From: Pseudomonadota bacterium
GTDB taxonomy: Bacteria > Myxococcota_A > Polyangia > Polyangiales > Polyangiaceae
Assembly (NCBI GenBank): GCA_023423895.1
Contig: JAFAER010000137.1
Span: 1-36,605, forward strand
DNA length: 36,605 nt
Direction of reading: 5' to 3'
This document shows, one piece after another, positions 7,353-15,561 of this stretch (its first letter is position 1; every line of letters begins with the position of its first letter). The translations under genes were made by a program, and so were the position numbers. The notes under the pieces were generated by a model, which saw only the letters and a list, made by a program, of their open reading frames with translations, ran no database searches and was not told the DNA's origin.

Positions 7353-9488
7353 GCGGCGATCGACCGTCCCGTCGTGCCGCTTATCGACGACGACGAGCTC
7401 CCCGGAGCACGGCGCGACGAGCCGGCCACCAGGAGCGAGCGCAGCAATCCACGCGTCCGGCACGCTCCCCACGTCGAACCCGACGGTGACCTTGTGCGCC
7501 CCGCTCCAGACGGACGTTTCGTGCGCATCTCCGCCGACGACGCGGACGTTCGGACGGCCCGCAAGCGTCTTCGCCGCCCGTGCCGAAAGCTCGGGGTCGA
7601 TCTCGATCGTCGTCACTGCCCCGGTGCCGCCGACCACCTCCGCCGCGACCGCCGCGCCGTAACCGGTCCCGCCGCCGAGATCGACGAGCGCGTCGCCAGG
7701 GCCGAGCGCCAGCGCGCGGAACGACGTGACGTAGGCGTGCATCGCCGAGATCGTCGCCTTGCCCGAGTCGTCGAGCGCGAGCGCCCGATCGCGATGCGCT
7801 TCCGTAAGCACTTCGAGAGGAACGAACTGCTCTCGGGGCACGTCCACGACGGCTCGGCCGACCGCGTCGGAGAGGTCCACGCCTGCTGCAGTGAGCGTCA
7901 CTTCGCGCGCACGTCGCGAGAACGCCGCGAAGTCCGGATCCTGGTCGATCGGGATCGGCGCCGGAGGGCTCTGACTTTCGCTTCGCGCCCCGTCGTCCGC
8001 GAGGATCGCTCGCCAGAGGTGATCGAGGGCCAGCGTCCGCGCGGCGACCGCCGGCGACACGAGGTCGATCTGATCCGTGATCGCGCGCATGAAGTAGTCA
8101 CGCGCCGGGCCGTCGTACGCGAACGCCTTCGGGATACCCTCGAGCAGAGGCCGGAACAGCTCGTGCCGGAGCGCATGGCAGCGCCGGAAGTCGAGCTCGC
8201 CCGAGGGATCGACCCACTCGGCCAGGAAGTCCTGGTCGCCGTCGTGCCACCACGGATAGCGGTGAACGCGCATCCCCGTGGACGCCTCCCAGCCAGCCTT
8301 TTCTTCGTCGATCGGCGAACCGGGGTAGAGCCGGAAGGGATCCACGGAGAGGAACCCGGTCGTGCCGCCAGGACCGAGGTACAGGCGTTCGAGATACTTC
8401 ACGGTCGTGCGGATCGACTGCTCCGTCTCGCCGGGATGCCCGACGATGACGTTCGCGCCCCACGGGACGCCGAGCTCACGCGCCCATCCCGCGACCCGCA
8501 TCATCTGATCGAGGTAGTCCGAGAGGCGCCCGACCTTGCGGATGCGCCGGACCTGCTCCGGATCGCCCGACTCGAGGCCGAAGCCCGGAGCGACGTTCGC
8601 GCGCTTCATCAACGCGATGTCTTCGCGCTCGAGCAGATCGATCCGTACGAGCAGCCACACCTTGCGCGCGCGAACCGGCCGCTTCGCGAGCCCCTCGAGG
8701 AACCGCCTTCGCCACGACACCTTCATGCCGAAGAGCGCATCGGCGATGAAGAGCGTCCAGCTCGATAGATCGAGGAACGCGTCGAGGCGGTGCATCTCCT
8801 CCAGCGCCTGCTCCGGCTCGAGCGCGCGCCAGGACGTGTCGCGCTTCGCTCGCTCCATGCAGAAGGCGCAGTCGTACGGACAGCCGCGCGAGAGGTAGAT
8901 CTCTGCCTGCGACGCGACCTTCCGCGCCACGGGCCGGTAGCGAGCCAAGAGCTCCCAGTCGACCGGCGGCATCTTCCCGGGGTCGGCCACCGCCTCGGGA
9001 CCGAGCACGGGAAGCAGCGGACGTCTGCCGGTCACGAGCGCGCTCGCGAGGCGGCTCATCGGGCCTTCACCGTCGCCGATCACGACGTAGTCGAACGGCG
9101 ACCGATCGCCGTCCGGCGTCATTCCGGTGAAGTCGTCGGGGCGCGCGCTCGCATGGTAGCCGCCGGTGACGAGCCACGCCTTCGGGAGGAGCGCGCGGAT
9201 GCGCCGACCGAGCTCGACGACCTTCAGGTAGTCATACGAGGAGTAGCAGGCGATCCCGACGAGATCGTAGTGGCCGCCGCCGCGCGCGATGATCTCCGAG
9301 AGGACGATCGGCCCGAACGCGCGCTCGATGTCGAAGTCGACGACGTCCACGTCGACGTCCGCGGCTGCGCGCATCGCGCTCGCCATCGCGAGGAGCTGCG
9401 GGACACCGAAGTTCGCGCCGCCGGAGAAGACACCTCCAGGCCACACGAGGAGAACGCGCGGACGATCGGTGCGGGTGGACGCGCTCAT
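7245..9488 (-). CDS. B12-binding radical SAM enzyme fused to a PCMT-like methyltransferase
   Basis: A 747-residue three-part enzyme. Residues about 10-155 form a cobalamin-binding Rossmann-type domain (RVLLVWPGGV, YDLVGIACYSS, WLVTGGYHAS, VVIGDGEGPM). Residues about 195-420 are the radical SAM core with SRGCPYDCAFC, a CX3CX2C cluster at Cys203/207/210. Residues about 535-725 resemble protein-L-isoaspartate O-methyltransferase: VPREQFVPLEVLTEAHRD and the SAM-binding LVDLGGGTGYGAA (GGGTGYG at 605-611). B12 radical SAM enzymes commonly methylate unactivated carbons. PCMT-like enzymes in RiPP clusters methylate Asp side chains, which can form aspartimide. ATG at 9488 overlaps the stop of a 19-codon frame (ATGA). 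It is the last gene of a minus-strand set with a SPASM radical SAM gene and Cys-repeat proteins, which are its likely substrates (inference). Confidence 0.88.
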   Translation of the reverse strand: MSASTRTDRPRVLLVWPGGVFSGGANFGVPQLLAMASAMRAAADVDVDVVDFDIERAFGPIVLSEIIARGGGHYDLVGIACYSSYDYLKVVELGRRIRALLPKAWLVTGGYHASARPDDFTGMTPDGDRSPFDYVVIGDGEGPMSRLASALVTGRRPLLPVLGPEAVADPGKMPPVDWELLARYRPVARKVASQAEIYLSRGCPYDCAFCMERAKRDTSWRALEPEQALEEMHRLDAFLDLSSWTLFIADALFGMKVSWRRRFLEGLAKRPVRARKVWLLVRIDLLEREDIALMKRANVAPGFGLESGDPEQVRRIRKVGRLSDYLDQMMRVAGWARELGVPWGANVIVGHPGETEQSIRTTVKYLERLYLGPGGTTGFLSVDPFRLYPGSPIDEEKAGWEASTGMRVHRYPWWHDGDQDFLAEWVDPSGELDFRRCHALRHELFRPLLEGIPKAFAYDGPARDYFMRAITDQIDLVSPAVAARTLALDHLWRAILADDGARSESQSPPAPIPIDQDPDFAAFSRRAREVTLTAAGVDLSDAVGRAVVDVPREQFVPLEVLTEAHRDRALALDDSGKATISAMHAYVTSFRALALGPGDALVDLGGGTGYGAAVAAEVVGGTGAVTTIEIDPELSARAAKTLAGRPNVRVVGGDAHETSVWSGAHKVTVGFDVGSVPDAWIAALAPGGRLVAPCSGELVVVDKRHDGTVDRRSAGRVVYVGDRSERAQVEAREPARVSLGEAGSAGA

Positions 9489-9544
9489 TTCTTCCGCTCC
9501 GGGACGAGCGCGTAGCGCGAGGATTCATCGCGTGCGTCGCCCAT
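9485..9544 (-). CDS. 19-codon mini-ORF coupled to the B12-radical SAM gene
   Basis: Reads MGDARDESSRYALVPERKK then TGA. It has the best ribosome site of the cluster (AAGGAGG, four bases before ATG at 9544). Its stop codon overlaps the next gene's start as ATGA. This is the arrangement of a translational-coupling leader, or of a very small protein. It has no Cys and no signal peptide, so it is not another repeat protein. Too short to judge by composition. Confidence 0.45.
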   Translation of the reverse strand: MGDARDESSRYALVPERKK

Positions 9545-9561
9545 GTCGCCTCCTTGGCCCG

Positions 9562-9960
9562 TCACCTCGATCCGGGCGGCGCGACCTTGAGGCATGGCTG
9601 CGGCTGCGGCTTGCTCGCATCGGCTGCGCCGGCGTCGTGGGTCGTCGGACGGACCGGCGTGAGGCACGGCATCGGCATGGGCTTGCCGGCATCGGCCGCC
9701 TCCGTCGGCGGCGCGATCACACGCAGGCACGGCTCGGGCGCGCCGGCGTCGATCGCCTCCTCGCGAAGCGCCGGCGACAGGCACGGCTCGGGCGCGCCGC
9801 CATCGTCCGGTCTCTGCACCTGCGAGAGACACGGCTGCGGCGGCGGGCTGGGTTCCTTTCCGCACGCGGTGCTCACGCCCGCGAGCGCGGCCGCAACGAA
9901 CGTCGCACGCCGCGCGAGGATCTTCTTCCGCGCCTCGTCCTGGTCGTCGTTCTTCGTCAT
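9562..9960 (-). CDS. Cys-repeat small protein 1: candidate multi-core RiPP-like precursor with five PxxCL motifs
   Basis: 132 residues. ATG at 9960 overlaps the upstream radical SAM stop by 4 bp (ATGA), with GAGGTG upstream. Residues 13-29 form the shared leader block (KILARRATFVAAALAGV), a twin-Arg, signal-like segment ending at STAC (Cys33). The rest is low-complexity Pro/Asp/Ala/Gly with five motifs: PQPCL, PEPCL, PEPCL, PMPCL and PQPCL, with Cys at 44, 60, 78, 99 and 123. Spacing grows steadily (16, 18, 21, 24 residues). Spacers carry DDGG, DAGA, DAGK and DASK. There is no Cys outside the signal end and the motifs. Repeated cores, a conserved leader and two adjacent radical SAM enzymes suggest post-translational modification. 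It could instead be an ordinary lipoprotein with metal-binding Cys. Confidence 0.8.
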   Translation of the reverse strand: MTKNDDQDEARKKILARRATFVAAALAGVSTACGKEPSPPPQPCLSQVQRPDDGGAPEPCLSPALREEAIDAGAPEPCLRVIAPPTEAADAGKPMPMPCLTPVRPTTHDAGAADASKPQPQPCLKVAPPGSR

Positions 9961-11072
9961 GCGATCACCTCGAGGCGTCGGCGCGCACGCGCCGCCTCGC
10001 GCTCGGTCGTCAGCTTCGCGCCGAAGTCGTCGTCGACATGCTGCCAGACCAGCGGATCGGGCAGCTTCCTCGAGCCGAGCACCCATTCGGATGCCGCGCC
10101 GCAGCCGCCGCCGCACGTGGACGCGTGGCTGCAGCCGACGCAGAAATCAGGGAGCGTGCGCTTGTACTCCGTCACGTCGCTGCCGGTGACGACGGCGGCT
10201 GGATCGACGTCGGCGTCGAGGATGTCCTTCGCGCCGCCGAGGCCCGCGCCGTGGAGCGTGCAGTGCCGGAGCCTACCGTCCGGCCCGAGCGCGAACTCCT
10301 GCATCGCGGTTCCGATCGCGCAGACGCCGAACTGCAGCGGAGCGAGCTCCTCGACCTCCACCGCGCACGGCGGGACGGGCATCGTGCACGTGATCCGCAT
10401 CTTCTTACCGCGCTCGCCTTTCGCGAACGGGATCGCATGGCGGAACGCGACGAGCAGCTCGTCTCGCGACGGCAACAGCTCCGCCGCGTGGCGCGCGGCG
10501 TAGCCTGCAGGGCTGAAGCGCGAGAGCGCGATGTGCTCGACACCGAGCGACTGGAAGAGCGAGAGGATGTCCGCGACGTGGGGCGCGTTCTTGCGCGTGA
10601 CCACGGTGCACCCGACGACGGTCACGCCCGCACGCCGGAGCGCGGCGATCCCACGGAGCGTCTTGTCGAAGTGCCCCTGCCCTCCGACGTGCTCGTCGTG
10701 CAGCTCGGCCGTCGGACCGTCGAGCGTCACCTGAACGTACGAGACGCCGTACGGCGCGAGCCGCGTCGCGAGCGTGTCGTCGATGAGCCCGCCGTTCGAG
10801 ATGATCTGGATGCCAACGCCCTTCGCCTTGACGAGATCGAGCAGCTCGAAGAGGTCTTTACGCGCAAAGGGCTCTCCGCCGGTGATCGTGACGTGATCGA
10901 CGTCGATCGCGGAGAGGAGCTTGTCGACGCGCGCGTGAAGCTTCTTCGCGCTCCCGGCTTCCATGCCGGCGCCGTTGTCCTCGCGCCAAGCGTTGTAGCA
11001 ATAGGCGCATTTCTGCTGACAGTGCGCCGTGACCTCGATCGCGACGCTGTAGACCTTCGGCCGCCCCGTCAT
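9957..11072 (-). CDS. SPASM-type radical SAM enzyme (candidate peptide maturase)
   Basis: 371 residues. ATG at 11072 was chosen because the radical SAM domain begins at once (VYSVAIEVTAHCQQKCAYCYN, Cys18/22/25, CX3CX2C). An upstream extension would be unstructured and would overlap the preceding gene. TITGGEPFARKDLF (about residue 77) is the GGEP motif that binds the SAM amino group. The C-terminus is a Cys-rich SPASM-like region with Cys251, 271, 311, 314, 320 and 324 (FCVGC, then STCGGGC), expected to hold auxiliary iron-sulfur clusters. Such enzymes typically install thioether, C-C or epimerised bonds in peptides. No RRE peptide-binding domain is evident, so leader recognition is unexplained. 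It is flanked by three Cys-repeat proteins on the same strand. Confidence 0.88.
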   Translation of the reverse strand: MTGRPKVYSVAIEVTAHCQQKCAYCYNAWREDNGAGMEAGSAKKLHARVDKLLSAIDVDHVTITGGEPFARKDLFELLDLVKAKGVGIQIISNGGLIDDTLATRLAPYGVSYVQVTLDGPTAELHDEHVGGQGHFDKTLRGIAALRRAGVTVVGCTVVTRKNAPHVADILSLFQSLGVEHIALSRFSPAGYAARHAAELLPSRDELLVAFRHAIPFAKGERGKKMRITCTMPVPPCAVEVEELAPLQFGVCAIGTAMQEFALGPDGRLRHCTLHGAGLGGAKDILDADVDPAAVVTGSDVTEYKRTLPDFCVGCSHASTCGGGCGAASEWVLGSRKLPDPLVWQHVDDDFGAKLTTEREAARARRRLEVIA

Positions 11073-11097
11073 CGGATCGAGGCTAGCACGAGCTCCG

Positions 11098-11394
11098 TCA
11101 GCCGCCGTCGTCCAGCGGGGCGAACAGGCAGGGTTGCGGCTCTGCGTCGGCACCCGCGTCGTCTTCCGGCGGCACGATGTCGAGGCACGGCTGCGGATTG
11201 GCGTCCGGCGTCATGCCCAGGCACGCCTGCGGATTGGCGTCGGAGCCGCCGTCGATCTCCTCACGCTCGCTACCCCCCACGCACGCCTCGGTCGCCGTCG
11301 CGACGCCGGCGGTCGCGGCCACGCTCGCGAGCGCAGCGGCAACGAAGCGCGCGCGGCGAGCGAGGATCATCCGGCGAGCGGAGTCGTCTCCCAT
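11098..11394 (-). CDS. Cys-repeat small protein 2: candidate RiPP-like precursor with three PxxCL motifs
   Basis: 98 residues; it ends 25 bases before the radical SAM start. Residues 10-25 carry the shared block ILARRARFVAAALASV, followed by an Ala/Thr segment ending at TEAC (Cys38). Core-like motifs are NPQACL (Cys58), NPQPCL (Cys70) and EPQPCL (Cys89), each preceded by an Asp-Ala step (SDAN, PDAN, ADAE). The protein ends in LDDGG. One copy has Ala instead of Pro before Cys, which shows that the invariant part is P-Q-x-C-L. Function unknown; context as for protein 1. Confidence 0.8.
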   Translation of the reverse strand: MGDDSARRMILARRARFVAAALASVAATAGVATATEACVGGSEREEIDGGSDANPQACLGMTPDANPQPCLDIVPPEDDAGADAEPQPCLFAPLDDGG

Positions 11395-11504
11395 TGCTCG
11401 AGCTTATCCCAGCGTCCCCGCGATTTGATCACCCGTTCGCCTCGGTGACGTGTGGGACGTCCCGAACGACCGAGACGCCCACCATCCCATCCATCAGAGC
11501 GCCT

Positions 11505-11825
11505 TCAAGGACGCGGCGCGAGGCACGGCTGCGGCTCGGCATCGGCATCGCCTTTCGCGCCGCCGTCATCGACGGCACCGTCGCCCGCGTCCTCGGGGTC
11601 GGACACGTCGGCATCCACGCTCAGGCACGGCTGCGGCTGGGCATCACGATCGATCGCCGCGTCCATGCTCAGGCACGGCTGCGGGCTCTGCTCTTCGGTC
11701 TCGCCCCCACATGCCTCGACGCCCACGACGAGCGGAGTCGTCGAAGCGGCGACGCCCGCGAGTGTGGCCGCGATGAACCGCGCGCGTCGCGCGAGAATCA
11801 GCTTCTTCGAGTCGTTCTCAGCCAT
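11505..11825 (-). CDS. Cys-repeat small protein 3: candidate RiPP-like precursor with three PxxCL motifs
   Basis: 106 residues; the first gene of the minus-strand set, divergent from pyrC. ATG at 11825 is chosen because the leader block then sits at the same distance (residues 10-25, ILARRARFIAATLAGV) as in protein 2. The signal-like segment ends at VEAC (Cys39). Motifs are SPQPCLSM (Cys51), QPQPCLSV (Cys67) and EPQPCLAP (Cys101). The long acidic spacer between the last two contains DPEDAGDGAVDDGG. A gap of 110 bases separates it from protein 2, so a separate promoter there is possible. Confidence 0.8.
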   Translation of the reverse strand: MAENDSKKLILARRARFIAATLAGVAASTTPLVVGVEACGGETEEQSPQPCLSMDAAIDRDAQPQPCLSVDADVSDPEDAGDGAVDDGGAKGDADAEPQPCLAPRP

Positions 11826-11955
11826 CGCGCACATGCAAGAGCAACAGCGGGACCAGCATAGCTCATCCGCTTCGACGCGCACGCTTTCGCCGACGCCGAT
11901 TCAGCAGAGACGCACGCTTCCGCCAGCTCTGTCCACGTGCTAACTCGGCGCCGCG
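11826..11955. promoter_or_regulatory. Divergent promoter region between Cys-repeat protein 3 and pyrC
   Basis: 130 bases between two divergent genes, so both promoters should lie here. The only box I can point to is a weak minus-strand TATGCT; no convincing -35 partner, terminator, attenuator or PyrR-type leader was seen. Confidence 0.35.
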
Positions 11956-13284
<1,329 letters not shown>

Positions 13285-13292
13285 AGAAGAAG

Positions 13293-14423
13293 ATGGATCC
13301 GACGAAGACCGACAGAATTCACCTCGTGCTCGCAGACGGCACCGCGTTCCCCGGTGAGCCCTACGGCGCGCGCGGCACGACCGTCGGTGAGGCGGTCTTC
13401 ACCACGACGATGACCGGCTACCAGGAGGTCCTGACGGACCCGTCCTACAAGGGCCAGATCGTCACGATGACCGCGCCCGAGATCGGGAACGTCGGCGTGA
13501 ACGCGATCGACGCCGAGTCGGTCGACGGCCGCCCGCACGTCGCCGGCTTCGTCCTTCGCGATGCAAGCCCGGTCGCCTCGAACTGGCGCTCCGAGCAGAC
13601 GCTCGACGCGTACCTCGCGCAGAACGGGATCGTCGCGATCTCGGGCGTCGATACGCGCAAGCTCACGCGCCACCTTCGCGACCACGGCTCGCAGAACGCA
13701 GCGATCGGCCCCGAGCCCGTCGAGGTGCTCGTCCGCAAGGCACGCGAAGCCCCGGACATGGCCGGGCTCGACCTCGTGAAGATGGTCACGCCGAAGGAGC
13801 CCTACCCGTTCTCCGAAGGCAGCGGCGCGTGGCGCGTCGGTCTCGGCGAGGCTCCGAAGCCGAAGCATCACGTCGTCGCCGTCGACTTCGGCGTGAAGAA
13901 GAACATCCTCCGCTGCCTCGTCGACGCCGGCTGCAAGGTCACCGTCGTCCCCGCCACGACGAGCGCCGCCGACATCCTCGCGCTCTCGCCGGACGGCGTT
14001 TTCCTCTCGAACGGCCCGGGCGACCCGGCGGCCGTCGGCTACGGTGTCGAGACGATCAAGGGGCTCCTCGGCAAGAAGCCGATCTTCGGCATCTGCCTCG
14101 GGCATCAGCTCCTCGCGATCGCGCTCGGCGGCAAGACCTACAAGCTGAAGTTCGGCCACCGCGGCGCGAACCAGCCCGTGAAGGACCTCGAGACGGGGCG
14201 CATCGAGATCACGACGCAGAACCACGGCTTCTGCGTCGACCTCGCCTCGCTCCCGAGCAACGTCGTCAGCACGCACGTGCACCTCAACGACGGCACGAGC
14301 GAGGGTCTCGCGGTCAAGGACCTCGCGGCCTTCAGCGTGCAGTACCACCCGGAGGCGGCGGCGGGGCCGCATGATGCGCTTTACCTCTTCGACCGATTCA
14401 CCGCGGCGATGGAGAAGCGGTAG
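13293..14423 (+). CDS. carA: Carbamoyl-phosphate synthase small (glutaminase) subunit
   Basis: 376 residues. It hydrolyses glutamine and channels ammonia to CarB (not in this window) for carbamoyl phosphate, used for pyrimidines and arginine. The N-terminal domain has GEAVFTTTMTGYQEVLTDPS and ISGVDTRKLTRHLRDHG. The GATase I domain has LSNGPGDP, GICLGHQLLAIA with the nucleophile Cys, QNHGFCVD, and VQYHPEAAAGPHDALYLFD with the His/Glu pair. ATG 13293 follows the pyrC stop by 8 bases with a GAAGAAGAAG purine run as ribosome site. Confidence 0.97.
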   Translation: MDPTKTDRIHLVLADGTAFPGEPYGARGTTVGEAVFTTTMTGYQEVLTDPSYKGQIVTMTAPEIGNVGVNAIDAESVDGRPHVAGFVLRDASPVASNWRSEQTLDAYLAQNGIVAISGVDTRKLTRHLRDHGSQNAAIGPEPVEVLVRKAREAPDMAGLDLVKMVTPKEPYPFSEGSGAWRVGLGEAPKPKHHVVAVDFGVKKNILRCLVDAGCKVTVVPATTSAADILALSPDGVFLSNGPGDPAAVGYGVETIKGLLGKKPIFGICLGHQLLAIALGGKTYKLKFGHRGANQPVKDLETGRIEITTQNHGFCVDLASLPSNVVSTHVHLNDGTSEGLAVKDLAAFSVQYHPEAAAGPHDALYLFDRFTAAMEKR

Positions 14424-14433
14424 TTGGTAGGCG

Positions 14434-14475
14434 CCTGAGGCTTCAGGCTTCAGGCCTCAGGCTTCAGGCCTCAGG
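14434..14475. repeat. Heptamer-type repeat and hairpin after carA (CAGGCTT/CAGGCCT units)
   Basis: Consecutive 7-base units (CAGGCTT, CAGGCCT) begin ten bases after the carA stop. The first part forms a perfect 8-bp hairpin (CCTGAGGC / GCCTCAGG, loop of 12). No T-run follows, so it may act as a 3'-end stem rather than an intrinsic terminator. Confidence 0.7.
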
Positions 14476-14579
14476 AAGAGGAGATGGGGCTGGCGCCGGC
14501 TGGCGCCCCAGGCGGCGACGAGCCGGGTTGCTCGGGAGCGGCCTTCAGGCGGCCGGCCGGCGGCAGCTCCGATCTCCCT

Positions 14580-14607
14580 GGAGCCTGAAGCCTGGAGCCT
14601 GGAGCCT
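14580..14607. repeat. Heptamer repeat: GGAGCCT, GAAGCCT, GGAGCCT, GGAGCCT
   Basis: Four consecutive 7-base units, three identical to the GGAGCCT repeat at 1801-1821. It lies in the carA to lamin-tail lipoprotein intergenic region. Confidence 0.8.
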
Positions 14608-14651
14608 TCTTCTGGCACATGTAGGCAGAGGTGCTAGAACGACGGGCGGCC

Positions 14652-15479
14652 ATGGCCCTGGGCGTTTGTCGATCGTGGCGCTCTCTGCTTCTCGTCGTCA
14701 CCGGCGGTTCGGTTCTCCTTGCCTGCACGTTCGGCGACGAGGAGACGAAGAAAAAGAAGAAGGCGCCCTTCGATTGGAACGACGGGTTCTACGACGACGA
14801 GATCCCGATGGTGGAGCCGCCGCTCGAGCCTGACGGCGTGAACGACAACTCGGGTGCGTTCGGCGCCGGCGAGCGGCCAGCGAGCACGGAAGGTGGCCGG
14901 CCCGACGGCGGGACCGTCAAGCCCGATGCGGGGCCGCAGCCGAAGACCTACTGCAACGAGGCACTGGCCGCGGGTGACCTCGCCATCGTCGAGATCATGA
15001 TCACGTCGAGGTCCGGCTCCGGCGACAGCGGCGAGTGGATCGAGGTGCAGAACACGCGCGAGTGCTGGCTGCGACTCCAAGGCGTCGCGATCGAGTCGCC
15101 GCGCGGAACGTCTGCGCCGAACGTGGCCACCATCACCGACGCCTTCGAGCTCGAGCCGCACGGGACCTTCGTCGTCGCGGGCTCGGCCGACGCCGCGAAG
15201 AACCACGGCATCCCCGGCAAGGTGATCGCGTGGGAGGCGACGGACATCCTCAAGAACGACGGCGACACGCTCACGGTGAAGAGCGGCAACGTCGTGATCG
15301 ACACGCTCACCTACCCCGCCTTCAACAACCTCACGCCAGGACGCTCGCTCTCGTTCCCTGCCGACTGCGCGTGGTCGGACCGCGCGAGCTGGCAGCGGTG
15401 GAGCCTCACGTTCAACGAGTTCTCGCCGGGCTTCAAAGGCACGCCGAACGGCGACAACGCCGACGTCGCCTGCTTCTGA
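14652..15479 (+). CDS. Lamin-tail-domain lipoprotein
   Basis: 275 residues from ATG 14652; a GTG seven codons earlier is the alternative start. The signal peptide ends in lipobox VLLAC (Cys25), followed by a Lys run and a Pro/Asp/Gly-rich linker to about residue 95. The C-terminal 170 residues look like a lamin-tail domain: LAIVEIMITSRSGSGDSGEW, IEVQNTRECWLRLQGVAIES, a GTFVVAGSAD strand, DTLTV and LTPGRSLSFP. In bacteria LTD domains occur in secreted proteins beside nucleases or surface proteins; no catalytic domain is attached here. It is probably a surface-anchored binding protein. Confidence 0.8.
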   Translation: MALGVCRSWRSLLLVVTGGSVLLACTFGDEETKKKKKAPFDWNDGFYDDEIPMVEPPLEPDGVNDNSGAFGAGERPASTEGGRPDGGTVKPDAGPQPKTYCNEALAAGDLAIVEIMITSRSGSGDSGEWIEVQNTRECWLRLQGVAIESPRGTSAPNVATITDAFELEPHGTFVVAGSADAAKNHGIPGKVIAWEATDILKNDGDTLTVKSGNVVIDTLTYPAFNNLTPGRSLSFPADCAWSDRASWQRWSLTFNEFSPGFKGTPNGDNADVACF

Positions 15480-15483
15480 TCGG

Positions 15484-15561
15484 CACCGCAGCTCACTCGT
15501 CGCGCGCCGGCCCGCCGCCGCGCACCGCAGCTCACTCGTCGCGCGCCGGCCCGCCGCCGCG
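15484..15561. repeat. Perfect 39-bp tandem duplication at the 3' end of the SPFH gene
   Basis: The 39-base unit starting GCACCGCAGCTCACTCGTCG occurs at 15484-15522 and again at 15523-15561. The second copy contains the stop codon (15532-15534) and last codons of the minus-strand SPFH gene. The first copy is an untranslated duplicate just beyond it. The length is 13 codons, so read-through of the stop would stay in frame. Confidence 0.9.

Noticed and set aside
11395..11504. Possible attenuator between Cys-repeat proteins 3 and 2
   Set aside because: No hairpin with T-run or second promoter box could be defined.
9562..11720. Repeated DNA GAGGCACGGCTGCGG at irregular spacing, resembling a CRISPR or REP array
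   Set aside because: The repeats are the codons of the PxPCL motifs in three minus-strand genes; spacing is irregular and spacers are coding.
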